A program made the translations under genes and the position numbers. The notes beneath the pieces were generated by a model. That model saw only the letters and a program-made list of their open reading frames with translations. It ran no database searches and had not been told where the DNA came from. DNA of 64,000 nucleotides from an uncultured Collinsella sp. (GTDB lineage: Bacteria; Actinomycetota; Coriobacteriia; Coriobacteriales; Coriobacteriaceae), in NCBI GenBank assembly GCA_937896835.1, contig CALBOJ010000050.1:23134-87133 (forward strand), in the 5' to 3' direction. Shown piece after piece: positions 1 through 8,316 of the stretch; position 1 is the stretch's first letter, and every line of letters starts with the position of its first letter.

Positions 1-1235
1 GGGCCGCCCGGGTCGAGCGTAATGTGACAGGGCTGGCTCGAGGCAATCACGTTGAGCTTGCGCAGGCGATCGATGTCCTGGGGCAGGAGATTCTCCAGAT
101 GCTCAAGCGTATTATGGCCGTGTTGGGGCAGGCCGTAGAGCTCTGCCGCCTCCTCAAAGATATCGAGCGCGGCATGGATGGCACCGTCGCCGATGACGTG
201 GATGCGCACGGTGTGGCCGCGCTCCGCGGCCGCCAGAACTAGCTTGCGCATGCGCTCGGCGGGAACCGTCAGACGGCCCTGGTCGCCCGGGAAGCGCGGA
301 TTGGTATAGGGCTCGGTGAGATACGCCGTGTGTTCGCTCGACACGCCGTCGAAGAACTGCTTAAAGCCCGGTGCCGAGAGCAGCGCGTTGTTCGCGTAGC
401 GGGTCTGCAGTTCTTCTAAGCGCGATTGGTCATCCAGCAACGTGGGGAACAGATGGGCTCGGATGCCCAGCTTGCCGGCTGCCTGTAGCTTGTCGTAGAC
501 ATCATCGCGGATAAAATCGCAGCCCGGCATGGGCATGAGCGACATGTCGCAAATCGAGGTAATGCCTTGCTCGGCCATGCGTTTCATTTGGTCGGCATAC
601 GCGCTCGCGATACGGTCCTCACCCAGCCACTCAAGACAGCGCGGCAGCAGCTGCATGGCCGCAGCCTCATGAGCAATACCCGTGAGCTCGCCATTTGCAT
701 CTTTGTCGTAGCTGCCACCCGCCGGCGGCTCGCTGTCACGCGTCACGCCGAGTGCCTCGAGCGCGCGGCTGTTGAGCCACAACGTATGCCCGTCGCCCGA
801 GTACATAACACAGGGTCGATCAGGAAAAGCCGCATCGAGCGACGCCTTGGTTGGATGCTCGGGCGGGTCCCAACGGTAATCGCGCCAGCCCTGCGTCACA
901 ACCCAAGCGTCGTCGGGCAGGTCCTGGGAAAACTCGAGCGCATGTTGCACCAGCGCCGCCTCGGACGTGCCCATATCCATGAGCATGTACGGCGAGGAAC
1001 CGACCGAGGTATGGAAGAAATGCAGATGAGCATCGTGGAAACCGGGGCAGACAAACTGCTCGCCGTAGTCGATAACCAACGTGGCGGCAGGAGCGGCGGC
1101 AATCACGTCATCGGGCGCACCGACTGCGACGATACGGTCGCCTGCGATGGCAATCGCCAGCTCGCGGGCGGTATCGATACCGTCTTGCGCGGTAAAGACG
1201 TTCTTGGAGCGGATAATCCGATCGATATGTTGCAT
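1..1235 (-). CDS. Amidohydrolase family 3 protein (YtcJ-like), C-terminus cut by window edge
   Basis: The minus-strand frame is open from an ATG at 1235 down to the window edge, so only the first ~411 residues are seen. The protein starts MQHIDRIIRSKNVFTAQDG and has the typical N-terminal strand region (IVAVGAPDDV), then the metal-binding HxH signature in CPGFHDAHLHFFHT. Later it has GYSDGHTLW-like (MYSGDGHTLWLNSRAL) and RIHVIGDGAIHAALDIFE, all characteristic of YtcJ-type amidohydrolases, which hydrolyse amide or imide bonds in cyclic or acylated substrates. The substrate cannot be told. Two further in-frame ATGs lie 6 and 12 bases upstream; 1235 was chosen because GGGGA sits 5 nt before it. 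It is divergent from the M20 gene at 1404. Confidence 0.85.
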   Translation of the reverse strand, partial: MQHIDRIIRSKNVFTAQDGIDTARELAIAIAGDRIVAVGAPDDVIAAAPAATLVIDYGEQFVCPGFHDAHLHFFHTSVGSSPYMLMDMGTSEAALVQHALEFSQDLPDDAWVVTQGWRDYRWDPPEHPTKASLDAAFPDRPCVMYSGDGHTLWLNSRALEALGVTRDSEPPAGGSYDKDANGELTGIAHEAAAMQLLPRCLEWLGEDRIASAYADQMKRMAEQGITSICDMSLMPMPGCDFIRDDVYDKLQAAGKLGIRAHLFPTLLDDQSRLEELQTRYANNALLSAPGFKQFFDGVSSEHTAYLTEPYTNPRFPGDQGRLTVPAERMRKLVLAAAERGHTVRIHVIGDGAIHAALDIFEEAAELYGLPQHGHNTLEHLENLLPQDIDRLRKLNVIASSQPCHITLDPGG

Positions 1236-1403
1236 GGGCATCCCCATCTCTGGCAGGAAATTCAACACCCCCGAGTGTACTCCCCCGCCCTTGTAACAAA
1301 ACCCCAAGCGGCAAACGGCAACTTTACCAGCCCTAGCGGCAGGTGGCATACTGGAGAGAGCCTGTACGATTTTGCGATCAACCCAGCAAGGAGCAAATCG
1401 ACC

Positions 1404-2867
1404 ATGACGAAGACCAAGGCACAGCAGATTATGGCGGCGACCGAAGTGCGAGCGGCTGACGACGTCACCGCAGCCATCCAAGATATCGCTACCGAGTTTG
1501 AACCCTATATCATCAAGCAGCGCCGGCACTTCCATAAGCACCCGGAGCTGAGCCTTGCCGAGGAGCGCACGACCTCCGACATCGCCAACCAGCTCGACGC
1601 CATGAATATCCCCTACGAGCGTCCCCTCAAGACGGGCCTGGTGGCGACCCTTCGCGGCACCGCGCCCGACGCCTATCGCGAGGACGGCACGCCACGCCGC
1701 CGCATCCTGCTGCGCGCCGACATCGACGCCCTGCCCGTCACCGAGCAGACCGGCGAGGAGTTTGCCAGCGTCAACGAGGGCTGCATGCACGCCTGCGGCC
1801 ACGACTGCCACATCGCCATGATGCTCGGCACGCTGCAAATCCTGCGCCATATGACCGACGACATCCACGGCGAAGTCCGCATCGTCTTCCAGCCCAGCGA
1901 GGAAAACGGCCAGGGCGCCAAGCTCATGATCGGCACGGGCGTGCTCGACGGCGTCGATGGCGCCTACGCCGCGCACATCTGGAGTGAGGTCGACGCCGGC
2001 ACCGTGAGCTGCGAGCCCGGACCGCGCATGGCCAATACCGACTGGTTCCGCATCGACGTCCGCGGCACCTCGTGCCACGGCGCCATGCCCCAGCGCGGTC
2101 ACGACGCCGTTATGGTTGCCGCCGAGATCGTCAACGCTCTGCAGACCATCGTTTCGCGCGAGATCAGTCCCTACGAGCCGGCCGTCATTACCGTCGGCGA
2201 GCTGCACGGCGGAACCGCGCGCAACGTTATCGCCGGCACGGCCTACCTCGCCGGCACGGTGCGCACCTACGGCGATTCGACCCACGAGGAAATGCCGGAG
2301 CTCATGCGCCGCATCGTGGAGCATACCGCGGCCGCCTTGGGCGCCGAGGCAAAGCTCACCGACTACACCATCGCCAACTACAAGGTCGAAAACGATGCCG
2401 CCTCGAGCGAGCGCTGCCGCCAGGCAGTAATCAAATGCTTGGGCCCCACCGGCCAAGGCCATTACCGCGGCACGCTTTCGGGCGAGGATTTTTCGGAGTA
2501 CCTGCGCCGCGTACCGGGCGTGCTCGCCTTTGTAGGTACGCGCAACCCCAAGATTGGCGCCACGTACGCCCAACATTCCTGCTTCTACAAGATCGACGAG
2601 ACTGTGCTGGCAAAGGGCTCCATGGTGGCCGCCCAGTATGCCATCGACTTTTTGGCCGAGCCCACCCAAGAGGAGCTCGACGGCCCCGCGATCACCGCGG
2701 TCGCCGAAACCAACCCCGACTTGGCCGCCAAGTTGCGCTCTGCCAAGGCCACGTCCGCCGAGGCTCGCGATGCTATCCATGATGCCCGCACGGCTCGTCA
2801 TGCCGCGATCAAGGGCATCCACGATGCACGTGCCGCCGCTCGCCGCGAGGAGAAGCACGACGAGTAG
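1404..2867 (+). CDS. M20 family metallopeptidase / amidohydrolase
   Basis: The protein of 487 residues resembles the IAA-amino-acid hydrolase / N-acyl amino acid amidohydrolase branch of the M20 peptidases, cytosolic di-metal enzymes that deacylate amino acids. Visible signatures are RRHFHKHPELSLAEERT near the N-terminus, LLRADIDALPVTEQTGEEFAS, the metal-binding HACGHDCHIAMMLG, and VFQPSEENGQGAKLMI with the catalytic Glu-Glu pair. A dimerisation lid follows (HGAMPQRGHDAVMVAAEIV), then a C-terminal SGEDFSEY. The frame is open far upstream, but the ATG at 1404 has AAGGAG ten bases before it and begins the family-like region. The last ~60 residues are an unusual alanine/arginine/lysine-rich helical tail. 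A strong terminator follows. Confidence 0.92.
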   Translation: MTKTKAQQIMAATEVRAADDVTAAIQDIATEFEPYIIKQRRHFHKHPELSLAEERTTSDIANQLDAMNIPYERPLKTGLVATLRGTAPDAYREDGTPRRRILLRADIDALPVTEQTGEEFASVNEGCMHACGHDCHIAMMLGTLQILRHMTDDIHGEVRIVFQPSEENGQGAKLMIGTGVLDGVDGAYAAHIWSEVDAGTVSCEPGPRMANTDWFRIDVRGTSCHGAMPQRGHDAVMVAAEIVNALQTIVSREISPYEPAVITVGELHGGTARNVIAGTAYLAGTVRTYGDSTHEEMPELMRRIVEHTAAALGAEAKLTDYTIANYKVENDAASSERCRQAVIKCLGPTGQGHYRGTLSGEDFSEYLRRVPGVLAFVGTRNPKIGATYAQHSCFYKIDETVLAKGSMVAAQYAIDFLAEPTQEELDGPAITAVAETNPDLAAKLRSAKATSAEARDAIHDARTARHAAIKGIHDARAAARREEKHDE

Positions 2868-2912
2868 TCGATCCACGACCATCTCGCAGTCATAGCCGCA
2901 TCGCGATATCAA

Positions 2913-2950
2913 AGCGGGGGCGGACGCTTCGGCACGTCCGTCCCCGCTTA
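2913..2950 (+). terminator. Rho-independent terminator of the M20 gene
   Basis: A 14-bp stem (AGCGGGGGCGGACG paired with CGTCCGTCCCCGCT, one G-T wobble) with an 8-nt loop lies 45 bases after the stop codon. It is followed by TTATTTGT. Confidence 0.85.
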
Positions 2951-3007
2951 TTTGTCAAGCGCTATTTCTACCGTTTCTACCCCGTCCCCAAATGGCAGGT
3001 GGCAGGG

Positions 3008-4312
3008 TTACTCGTCCTGCGGGTCCTCGTCGGAGCTTGGCGCAGGCTCGGGCTCAGGCGCAGGCTCGGGCTCCGGTTCCGGCATGGGCGCGGGCTCGGG
3101 CTCAGGCACGGGCGCGGGCTCAGGCTCAGGCTCAGGCTCAGGCGCAGGCTCGGGCGCAGGCGCCGGCGCCGCAGCGGAATCGGATACGGGCGCTACGTCG
3201 GCGCTAAAACCAGCCGGAGCAGACTTCTTCTCAAACGGCAGCACAAAAGTCAGTACGTCGTCCTTGTCCTCGTCGGCCCACTCGCTTGCGTAGCGCGCAA
3301 CCCAATAGCCAACGGCACGGTGCTTGAGCATCTTGCCAAAGACCGTGAGAAATACCGTGACAAACGCCGTCAGCACCAAGAACAATACGAGCGTAATGCC
3401 ACCGCCGGTAACAAGCGCCTCAATAGCCGTAGGACGGTAGTAGTAGCTATACATACCGACAGAGGCAATGGTGCCAAAGACGAACGTCAGAATCCAAGTG
3501 ACAACGTTAGCGACCAGACCCGTCAAAAACTCGGGGAGGAACGAAGCGCAGAACAGCTTGGTCTTATTGTTCTTAAAGGCCGCCCAGACCTTATCAAGCG
3601 AAAACGCGCTCTCCACACGACCGGTCACCGCAAAGTGCATCACGGCGACGTCGGCAAACATCTTAAAGAAGACCCCCAAGACCGCCGTGGCAATCATAGC
3701 CAGGACAAGCAGGCCAAGCGAGCCAAACAGCGCAGCCTCGAGCGCATAGGAGCCGTAATAAGAATACGAGCCCGCGGCGCCAATTACCACGCTCTCCACC
3801 AGCGAAAGCACTACACCGATAACGGGAATGGCAGCGATAACCTCGAGCACGACCGAGATAACGCTCGAAAAGACTCCGAGACCAAACGACGTGGAACGCA
3901 TGAGTGGACGGTCCATGCCGTCATCGACCTTGAGCGAAAGATCACGGCCCCACTCGATACCAAAGCCGGAACCACACACGCTCGCAATGCAAGCTGCCAA
4001 AAAGCCGATGGCAGCCACAATGCCGCCAATAACGGGAATAAACAACACGAGCACCGACACAACGCAAATCAGCGCCGGCAAAAACGCGATTTGGCATACA
4101 CGCTGAAGCACACCCGGAGTCTTGGTCATATCTTGGAACGCCTGAGCCACACAGCCCTTTGGCGCATTCGCCACGGGCGGTTGCGGAACAAACTGCTGGG
4201 GCTGAGGCTGTCCCTGGGGAGCGGGTCCAGCGGCACCGGCATTAGGAGCACCACACGCGCCGCAGAACTTGTCGTTATCGCCCATGGGGGCGCCACACTG
4301 CGAGCAGAACAT
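3008..4312 (-). CDS. Zinc-ribbon multi-pass membrane protein with Pro-Glu repeat tail
   Basis: The 434-residue product opens with a zinc ribbon (MFCSQCGAPMGDNDKFCGACG, two CxxC pairs), then a Pro/Gln-rich linker to about residue 60. A membrane domain with roughly six hydrophobic segments spans ~85-385. The tail is ~60 residues made almost only of Pro, Glu and Ala (repeated PEPEPEP/PAPEPEP) ending DEDPQDE. Zinc-ribbon plus polytopic proteins of this form are common in Actinobacteria and Firmicutes; their function is unknown. The ATG at 4312 was preferred because AAGGGA lies 8 bases upstream and it starts the ribbon; the frame is open further upstream. It stands alone, downstream of nothing obvious in the same transcript. 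Confidence 0.75.
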   Translation of the reverse strand: MFCSQCGAPMGDNDKFCGACGAPNAGAAGPAPQGQPQPQQFVPQPPVANAPKGCVAQAFQDMTKTPGVLQRVCQIAFLPALICVVSVLVLFIPVIGGIVAAIGFLAACIASVCGSGFGIEWGRDLSLKVDDGMDRPLMRSTSFGLGVFSSVISVVLEVIAAIPVIGVVLSLVESVVIGAAGSYSYYGSYALEAALFGSLGLLVLAMIATAVLGVFFKMFADVAVMHFAVTGRVESAFSLDKVWAAFKNNKTKLFCASFLPEFLTGLVANVVTWILTFVFGTIASVGMYSYYYRPTAIEALVTGGGITLVLFLVLTAFVTVFLTVFGKMLKHRAVGYWVARYASEWADEDKDDVLTFVLPFEKKSAPAGFSADVAPVSDSAAAPAPAPEPAPEPEPEPEPAPVPEPEPAPMPEPEPEPAPEPEPAPSSDEDPQDE

Positions 4313-4461
4313 AGAATCATCCCTTCGTATCTTGAGCGAATCATCTGGATCGCAAACGATGTCTTTGGCATCATTATCACCCAATGTGGGGACAAATACT
4401 CCAACATGACGCATTTGCAATGCGCAGGGCGCTATTCGATTGTTTGATGAGCTCGACCGCG

Positions 4462-5484
4462 TTAGTTCGTTCCGCGGAAACCCTTGCCGACGATCTCGGA
4501 GCTGTCGACGATCGTGATAAAGGCACCCGGATCGATCTCGCGAGCGTAGCGACGCAGCTGCACGGCCTCGCGGCGACTCAGCACGCTCATGATCACCGTC
4601 ACGCACTTGCCCGAGAAAGCACCGTAGCCGCGACTGATAGTCGCCGTACGGTTGAGATGCTTGACGATAAACTCCTCGACCTTAAGGGGCTCGGAACAAA
4701 TGACCGTGCAGACTTTGCGCAGGTGAATGCTCTCGATGGCCTTGTCGACCACGAGCGTCTTGGCAAACAGGCCGAGCACGCAGTACAGACCGACGCGCGG
4801 ACCGTACAAGAAGGCCGCGATGGTCACGATGCCGATATCGACCAGCAGCAGCGCACGGCCGATCTCAAGCGTCGTGCGGCGCTTGAGGATCATGGCAAGA
4901 ATGTCCGTGCCACCCGTCGAGGCGCCGATGTCAAAGACAATGGCGCTGCCGAGCGCCGGCAGAATCACGGCAAAGCACAGGTCGAGCCACATATCGCCCG
5001 TCATCGAGACATCGGTCGGAATAAAGAGCTCAAACAGCGAAACATAGGCGGACAGCGCAAACGAGGCGAAGACGCTCCACAGGATTGCCTTGCGCTCCAA
5101 AAAGATAAAGCCCAAAACGACGAGAACCACGTTGATAATCCACATAAAGACGCCGACGGGCAGGGTCGGGAATAGCGTGGACAGAATGACCGACACGCCC
5201 GAGGTGCCGCCAAAAGCAAAGTGATTAGGGGTTTTAAACGCGACGATGGCAAAGGCCGTGAGGATCAGGCCCAGATTGAGCTCGGCAAAAAAGCGCGGAA
5301 AACCTGGCTCCTGGCTGCGCTTGCGACCAGCGCGCTCGCCCCGCTCGATAACATCGCGATCGACCACGCGCTCCATCGGCACTACGGGAGGACGATGCAC
5401 CTCCTCGGCAGCACGCGACGCCGCCTCTGCCGCAGCGGCCTCAATTGCCCATGCCTTGCTTTCTGTTTCGTGCTCGTCGGCCAT
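4462..5484 (-). CDS. YitT family (DUF161/DUF2179) membrane protein
   Basis: The 340-residue protein has an N-terminal ~75-residue charged extension (Ala/Glu/Arg-rich) and then five to six membrane segments of the YitT/DUF161 type. These include NHFAFGGTSGVSVILSTLFP and FDIGASTGGTDILAMILKRRT. A cytosolic C-terminal DUF2179 domain follows (KVCTVICSEPLKVEEFIVKHLNRTATISRGYGAFSG). YitT proteins are widespread and their transport role is unproven; DUF2179 is a small sensor-like alpha/beta fold. The ATG at 5484 has GAGGGG 9 bases upstream. The N-terminal extension is longer than usual for the family. Confidence 0.88.
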   Translation of the reverse strand: MADEHETESKAWAIEAAAAEAASRAAEEVHRPPVVPMERVVDRDVIERGERAGRKRSQEPGFPRFFAELNLGLILTAFAIVAFKTPNHFAFGGTSGVSVILSTLFPTLPVGVFMWIINVVLVVLGFIFLERKAILWSVFASFALSAYVSLFELFIPTDVSMTGDMWLDLCFAVILPALGSAIVFDIGASTGGTDILAMILKRRTTLEIGRALLLVDIGIVTIAAFLYGPRVGLYCVLGLFAKTLVVDKAIESIHLRKVCTVICSEPLKVEEFIVKHLNRTATISRGYGAFSGKCVTVIMSVLSRREAVQLRRYAREIDPGAFITIVDSSEIVGKGFRGTN

Positions 5485-5646
5485 TACGGCAACCCCTCGT
5501 TAACAATTTGGAAACAATGCGCCCATTAGAGTAACGCGGAACGTGGGGATTGCAACCCTTAGTTAGACGAGCGGTATGACTATATCGGGAGCGTACAAAA
5601 ACGGCCGGCCACGCTTTTGCTTGCGCGGTCGGCCGTTTAATGTTTT

Positions 5647-5692
5647 CGCAGATAAAACCTGCCAAAACAAACCTGTCCCTTTTTGGAAGGTT
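5647..5692 (-). repeat. REP-like hairpin, copy R1
   Basis: The + strand reads AGATAAAACCTGCC, a loop AAACCTGTCCC and the arm TTTTTGGAAGG, so the element lies on the minus strand. The arm runs into the TAA stop of the Asp23 gene. It belongs to the 54-bp family seen at 10515, 49011, 51279, 57342, 60906 and 62038. In the mRNA it is a stem followed by TTTT and can act as a terminator. Confidence 0.8.
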
Positions 5693-6212
5693 ATTCGTGC
5701 TGGCTGGTGCGGTGCTCGTACTCCTCGGGGGTGATGACATCCTCGATGCGCAGGTTGACGCCTGCCACCTCGAGACCGGTCATCGCAGCGAGACGCTCGG
5801 TCACGCGCGCCTTAACGTCGTCGAAAATCGCGGGCGCGTAGGCGCCGTACTCGATAATGACGGAGATGTTGACGACCACGCGGTTGTCATCGGTGACCTC
5901 GACCGTCACGCCCTTGGTCAGGTTCTCGGCACCAAACTGCTCCTGCACAAAGTGCATGAGGTTGCCCTTCATGCCTAGGACGTGCGGCACCTCGCGGGTG
6001 GCCATGGCGACGATCTTCTCGATCACGCCGTTGGAATAGGTCAGCGAGTCCTCGGACTCGTCCGCTTCTTCATCGTCCTCGTCCGCATCGTCGGCGGGCT
6101 CGGCCTCGACGAGCGCCTCGTCCTCGAGCGTTACGTCCTCGGCCTCGGCGGCGACGGTCTCGTCCGCCTCGAGCTCGGTATCGGCCACATCGACCTTCGT
6201 GTTAAAAGCCAT
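5691..6212 (-). CDS. Asp23/Gls24 family envelope stress response protein
   Basis: The product has 173 residues. The N-terminal ~60 residues are a strongly acidic tail (Glu/Asp/Ala). The Asp23 domain follows from about residue 61: SNGVIEKIVAMATREVPHVLGM, then VTVEVTDDNRVVVNISVIIEYGAYAPAIFDDVKARVTERLAAMTGLEVAGVNLRIEDV. In staphylococci Asp23 is held at the membrane by AmaP, and the two upstream genes here are AmaP and its usual DUF2273 partner, so the three most likely form one complex at the membrane. AAGGAGG lies 6 bases before the ATG. The long acidic N-terminus is unusual compared with the shorter classical Asp23. Confidence 0.92.
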   Translation of the reverse strand: MAFNTKVDVADTELEADETVAAEAEDVTLEDEALVEAEPADDADEDDEEADESEDSLTYSNGVIEKIVAMATREVPHVLGMKGNLMHFVQEQFGAENLTKGVTVEVTDDNRVVVNISVIIEYGAYAPAIFDDVKARVTERLAAMTGLEVAGVNLRIEDVITPEEYEHRTSQHE

Positions 6213-6256
6213 GGTTCCTCCTTATGCCCACCGCGCACGCGGCGGTTGAATACATG

Positions 6257-6634
6257 CTAGCGGCCGCTAAACAGACGGCCGAAGAAGTTGACGATCCCGT
6301 TCTCGCCATCGCGAATCTGGCCGATCACGGCACCGATCAGCACAAAGAATGCAATGACAAGCGTATCCCACAGGCCGAGCGTGAGCACCAGCACGGCGAG
6401 CACAAAACCAGCGACGGCTCCAAGCGTGGTGTTGGGATGACGCACAGCATAGCTCCAGATAGCCGCCCCCGTACCCTTGATGAGACCCATGGCCTCATCA
6501 AAATCGTCGGCGACCGCGTCTTGTAACTCGGTTGCCTCTGCTTTGGAATCAACAGGTTCGCTCGCCGGCGTAGCGCTCTGGTCAATCGTCAGGCGCGGCG
6601 TACGAGCGGTCTTATCTTGATTGGTATCACTCAC
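6257..6634 (-). CDS. DUF2273 small membrane protein, Asp23 partner
   Basis: The 125-residue protein starts with GTG at 6634 (VSDTNQDK), with GGAGG 7-8 bases upstream. A polar ~60-residue N-terminus precedes WSYAVRHPNTTLGAVAGF, then two closely spaced hydrophobic segments (AVLVLTLGLWDTLVIAFFVLIG) and a C-terminal NFFGRLFSGR. This is the DUF2273 pattern. The start overlaps the end of amaP by 8 bases, so translation is probably coupled, and the Asp23 gene follows 44 bases later. Its role is probably to help anchor Asp23 at the membrane; this is inferred from gene order. Confidence 0.82.
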   Translation of the reverse strand: MSDTNQDKTARTPRLTIDQSATPASEPVDSKAEATELQDAVADDFDEAMGLIKGTGAAIWSYAVRHPNTTLGAVAGFVLAVLVLTLGLWDTLVIAFFVLIGAVIGQIRDGENGIVNFFGRLFSGR

Positions 6635-7172
6635 CGGAAACCTCCACGGTCTGGACGGTAGTCTTGGACGGCAAAAAACGGACACGCGCGGTCGTACCCG
6701 GCGTGCCGAGCATGGTGTCGCAGGCCTTCTCGATGCGCTGCTGCATCGAGGTGGCAAGAGCGGCAACGTCCTTATCATCGAGCGCGATGGCCTCGACCTT
6801 AAAACGGACGTGCGAATCGTCGGAGCCTTGGACGCGGGCCTCGATATGCTCAACCATCACGCGGTCGTCGCGCTCGGCAGCAGCCCTGGCGCACGAAGAA
6901 AGCGCCGCAAGGGTAACCTCGATATTGCGCTCCCCCGCCGGATGCACGCAGGACGGCTCGCGACGGGCGAACATCAGGCGGAAAAAGCTCAGCAGTACGC
7001 CAAGCGCCACGACGCCGGCGCACACCGTCACGACGATGCGCGGCATGGGGTCGCGCATCAGCAGCATAAAGCGATACGTATACGGCCCCCAAAACTGGCA
7101 GACAAGCGTACCCAGCGCCACGATGGTGGCGGCAAGATACACGATCGCTAGGGCTCGTTTGAGTACGCGCAC
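6627..7172 (-). CDS. amaP: Alkaline shock response membrane anchor AmaP
   Basis: The 181-residue protein has two N-terminal membrane spans (AIVYLAATIVALGTLVCQF and IVVTVCAGVVALGVLLSFF) joined by a short loop. A soluble domain of the AmaP type follows, with an Asp23-like VTLAALSSCARAAAERDDRVMVEHIEARV. The start is GTG at 7172 with AAGGGAG 6 bases upstream. It is first in the operon amaP-DUF2273-Asp23. Family knowledge: AmaP recruits Asp23 to the membrane and the set responds to cell envelope stress. Confidence 0.88.
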   Translation of the reverse strand: MRVLKRALAIVYLAATIVALGTLVCQFWGPYTYRFMLLMRDPMPRIVVTVCAGVVALGVLLSFFRLMFARREPSCVHPAGERNIEVTLAALSSCARAAAERDDRVMVEHIEARVQGSDDSHVRFKVEAIALDDKDVAALATSMQQRIEKACDTMLGTPGTTARVRFLPSKTTVQTVEVSGE

Positions 7173-7225
7173 GCGGCGCTCCCTTCAAATCTCGGCTCTC
7201 GAAATGCAGAACGGTTCGCATCATT

Positions 7226-7270
7226 ATAAAAGAGCCGGGTCCGGTGCTCTACGCACGCGGATCCGGCTCA
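7226..7270 (-). terminator. Rho-independent terminator of yebC
   Basis: Read on the minus strand, GAGCCGGATCCG pairs with CGGACCCGGCTC around a 14-nt loop and is followed by TTTTAT. It lies 70 bases after the yebC stop. The TATAAT directly after it on the same strand (7223-7228) may also serve as the -10 box of amaP; no good -35 box was seen. Confidence 0.8.
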
Positions 7271-7338
7271 TCTATTCCACGAGGCTTGCATGCTCGCTTC
7301 ATTATGCCCAGATATGCACGGCTTAACCCGTGCGAGCG

Positions 7339-8145
7339 CTACTCCTCCTCGAGGGCAGCGATGACCTCGTCGGTCATGTCCATGGTGCTGTAAACATCCT
7401 GGACGTCGTCGAGCTCCTCAAGACGGTCGATGAGGCGCTGGACCTTCTTGGCGTCGGTACCAGAGACCTCGGTCGGGGTGGTCGGGACCATGGTGGTCTC
7501 GGAACCCTTGACCTGGACGCCCTGCTCCTCGAGCGCCTTGGAGACAGCCATGACGTCGTTGGCAGCAGTCCAGACGATCCACTCCTCGCCGGCATCCTCG
7601 TAGTCCTCGCCACCGGCCTCGGCGATGGCCATCATGAACTCATCCTCGTCACCGGCAGCACCGTTGGCGATCATGGTCTCCTTCTTGGCGTTCTCGTCCA
7701 GGATCTCCTTGGCGACGACGATCTGGCCCTTGCGCTCAAACTGGAAGGCGACGGAGCCGGAGGTGCCCAGGTTGCCACCAGCGTGGGAGAAGGCGGAACG
7801 GACATCAGCGGCGGTACGGTTGCGGTTGTCGGTCAGGCAGTCGACGTAGACGGCGACACCGGCGGGACCGTAGCCCTCGTACACGATGTTCTCGTAGACG
7901 GCGGCGTCAGCACCCGAACCAAAAGCCTTGTCAATAGCGGACTTGATCTTGTCCTTAGGCATGGACTGAGCCTTGGCCTTGGCAACGGCAGCGGCGAGGC
8001 TGGCGTTGTTCTCGGGCAGCGGGTCACCGCCGAGACGGGCAGCAACGGTGATGTTGCGGCTGAGCTTGGAGAAGAGGGCGGAACGCTTGGCGTCCTGCGC
8101 GCCCTTACGATGCTTGGTTGTGGCCCACTTAGAGTGTCCGGACAT
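7339..8145 (-). CDS. yebC: YebC/PmpR family regulator or translation factor
   Basis: The 268-residue product has the invariant N-terminus [30 protein letters not shown]. It also carries [27 protein letters not shown]-like sequence ([19 protein letters not shown] type) and the family domain end [14 protein letters not shown]. YebC proteins were first described as DNA-binding regulators; more recent work implicates them in helping ribosomes through difficult sequences. Length is slightly above the usual 240-250. TAGGAGA lies upstream of the ATG at 8145. It is a single gene with its own terminator. Confidence 0.95.
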   Translation of the reverse strand: [268 protein letters not shown]

Positions 8146-8289
8146 ACGTGTCTCCTATCGGTTTCGACCTAAAGCCCAGCGCAGATGCTCGGGCAATATA
8201 AACAAACGTCGTTATGATATACCTACTGGCCTGCAAGATAAACCCCAAAATGAAGGCGTCGTGATGATGGCCCCTTTGGTGCAGCAAAG

Positions 8290-8316
8290 AAACCTGACCC
8301 CAATGCACCAGGTTAG
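8290..8316 (-). repeat. Small REP-like hairpin abutting a stop codon (S5)
   Basis: On the minus strand the TAA stop of the gene at 8313 leads directly into AACCTG, loop GTGCATTGGGGT, then CAGGTT. The GGGGTCAGGTTT segment resembles the GGGACAGGTTT loop of the larger repeat family. The stem is only 6 bp, so membership is tentative. Confidence 0.45.

Noticed and set aside
567..1403. Extending the M20 peptidase upstream to 567
   Set aside because: The extension overlaps the divergent amidohydrolase gene and lacks family similarity, whereas ATG 1404 has AAGGAG.
2999..4447. A 482-codon + frame over the zinc-ribbon gene
   Set aside because: It lacks a ribosome site or domain; the minus frame has two CxxC pairs and membrane spans.
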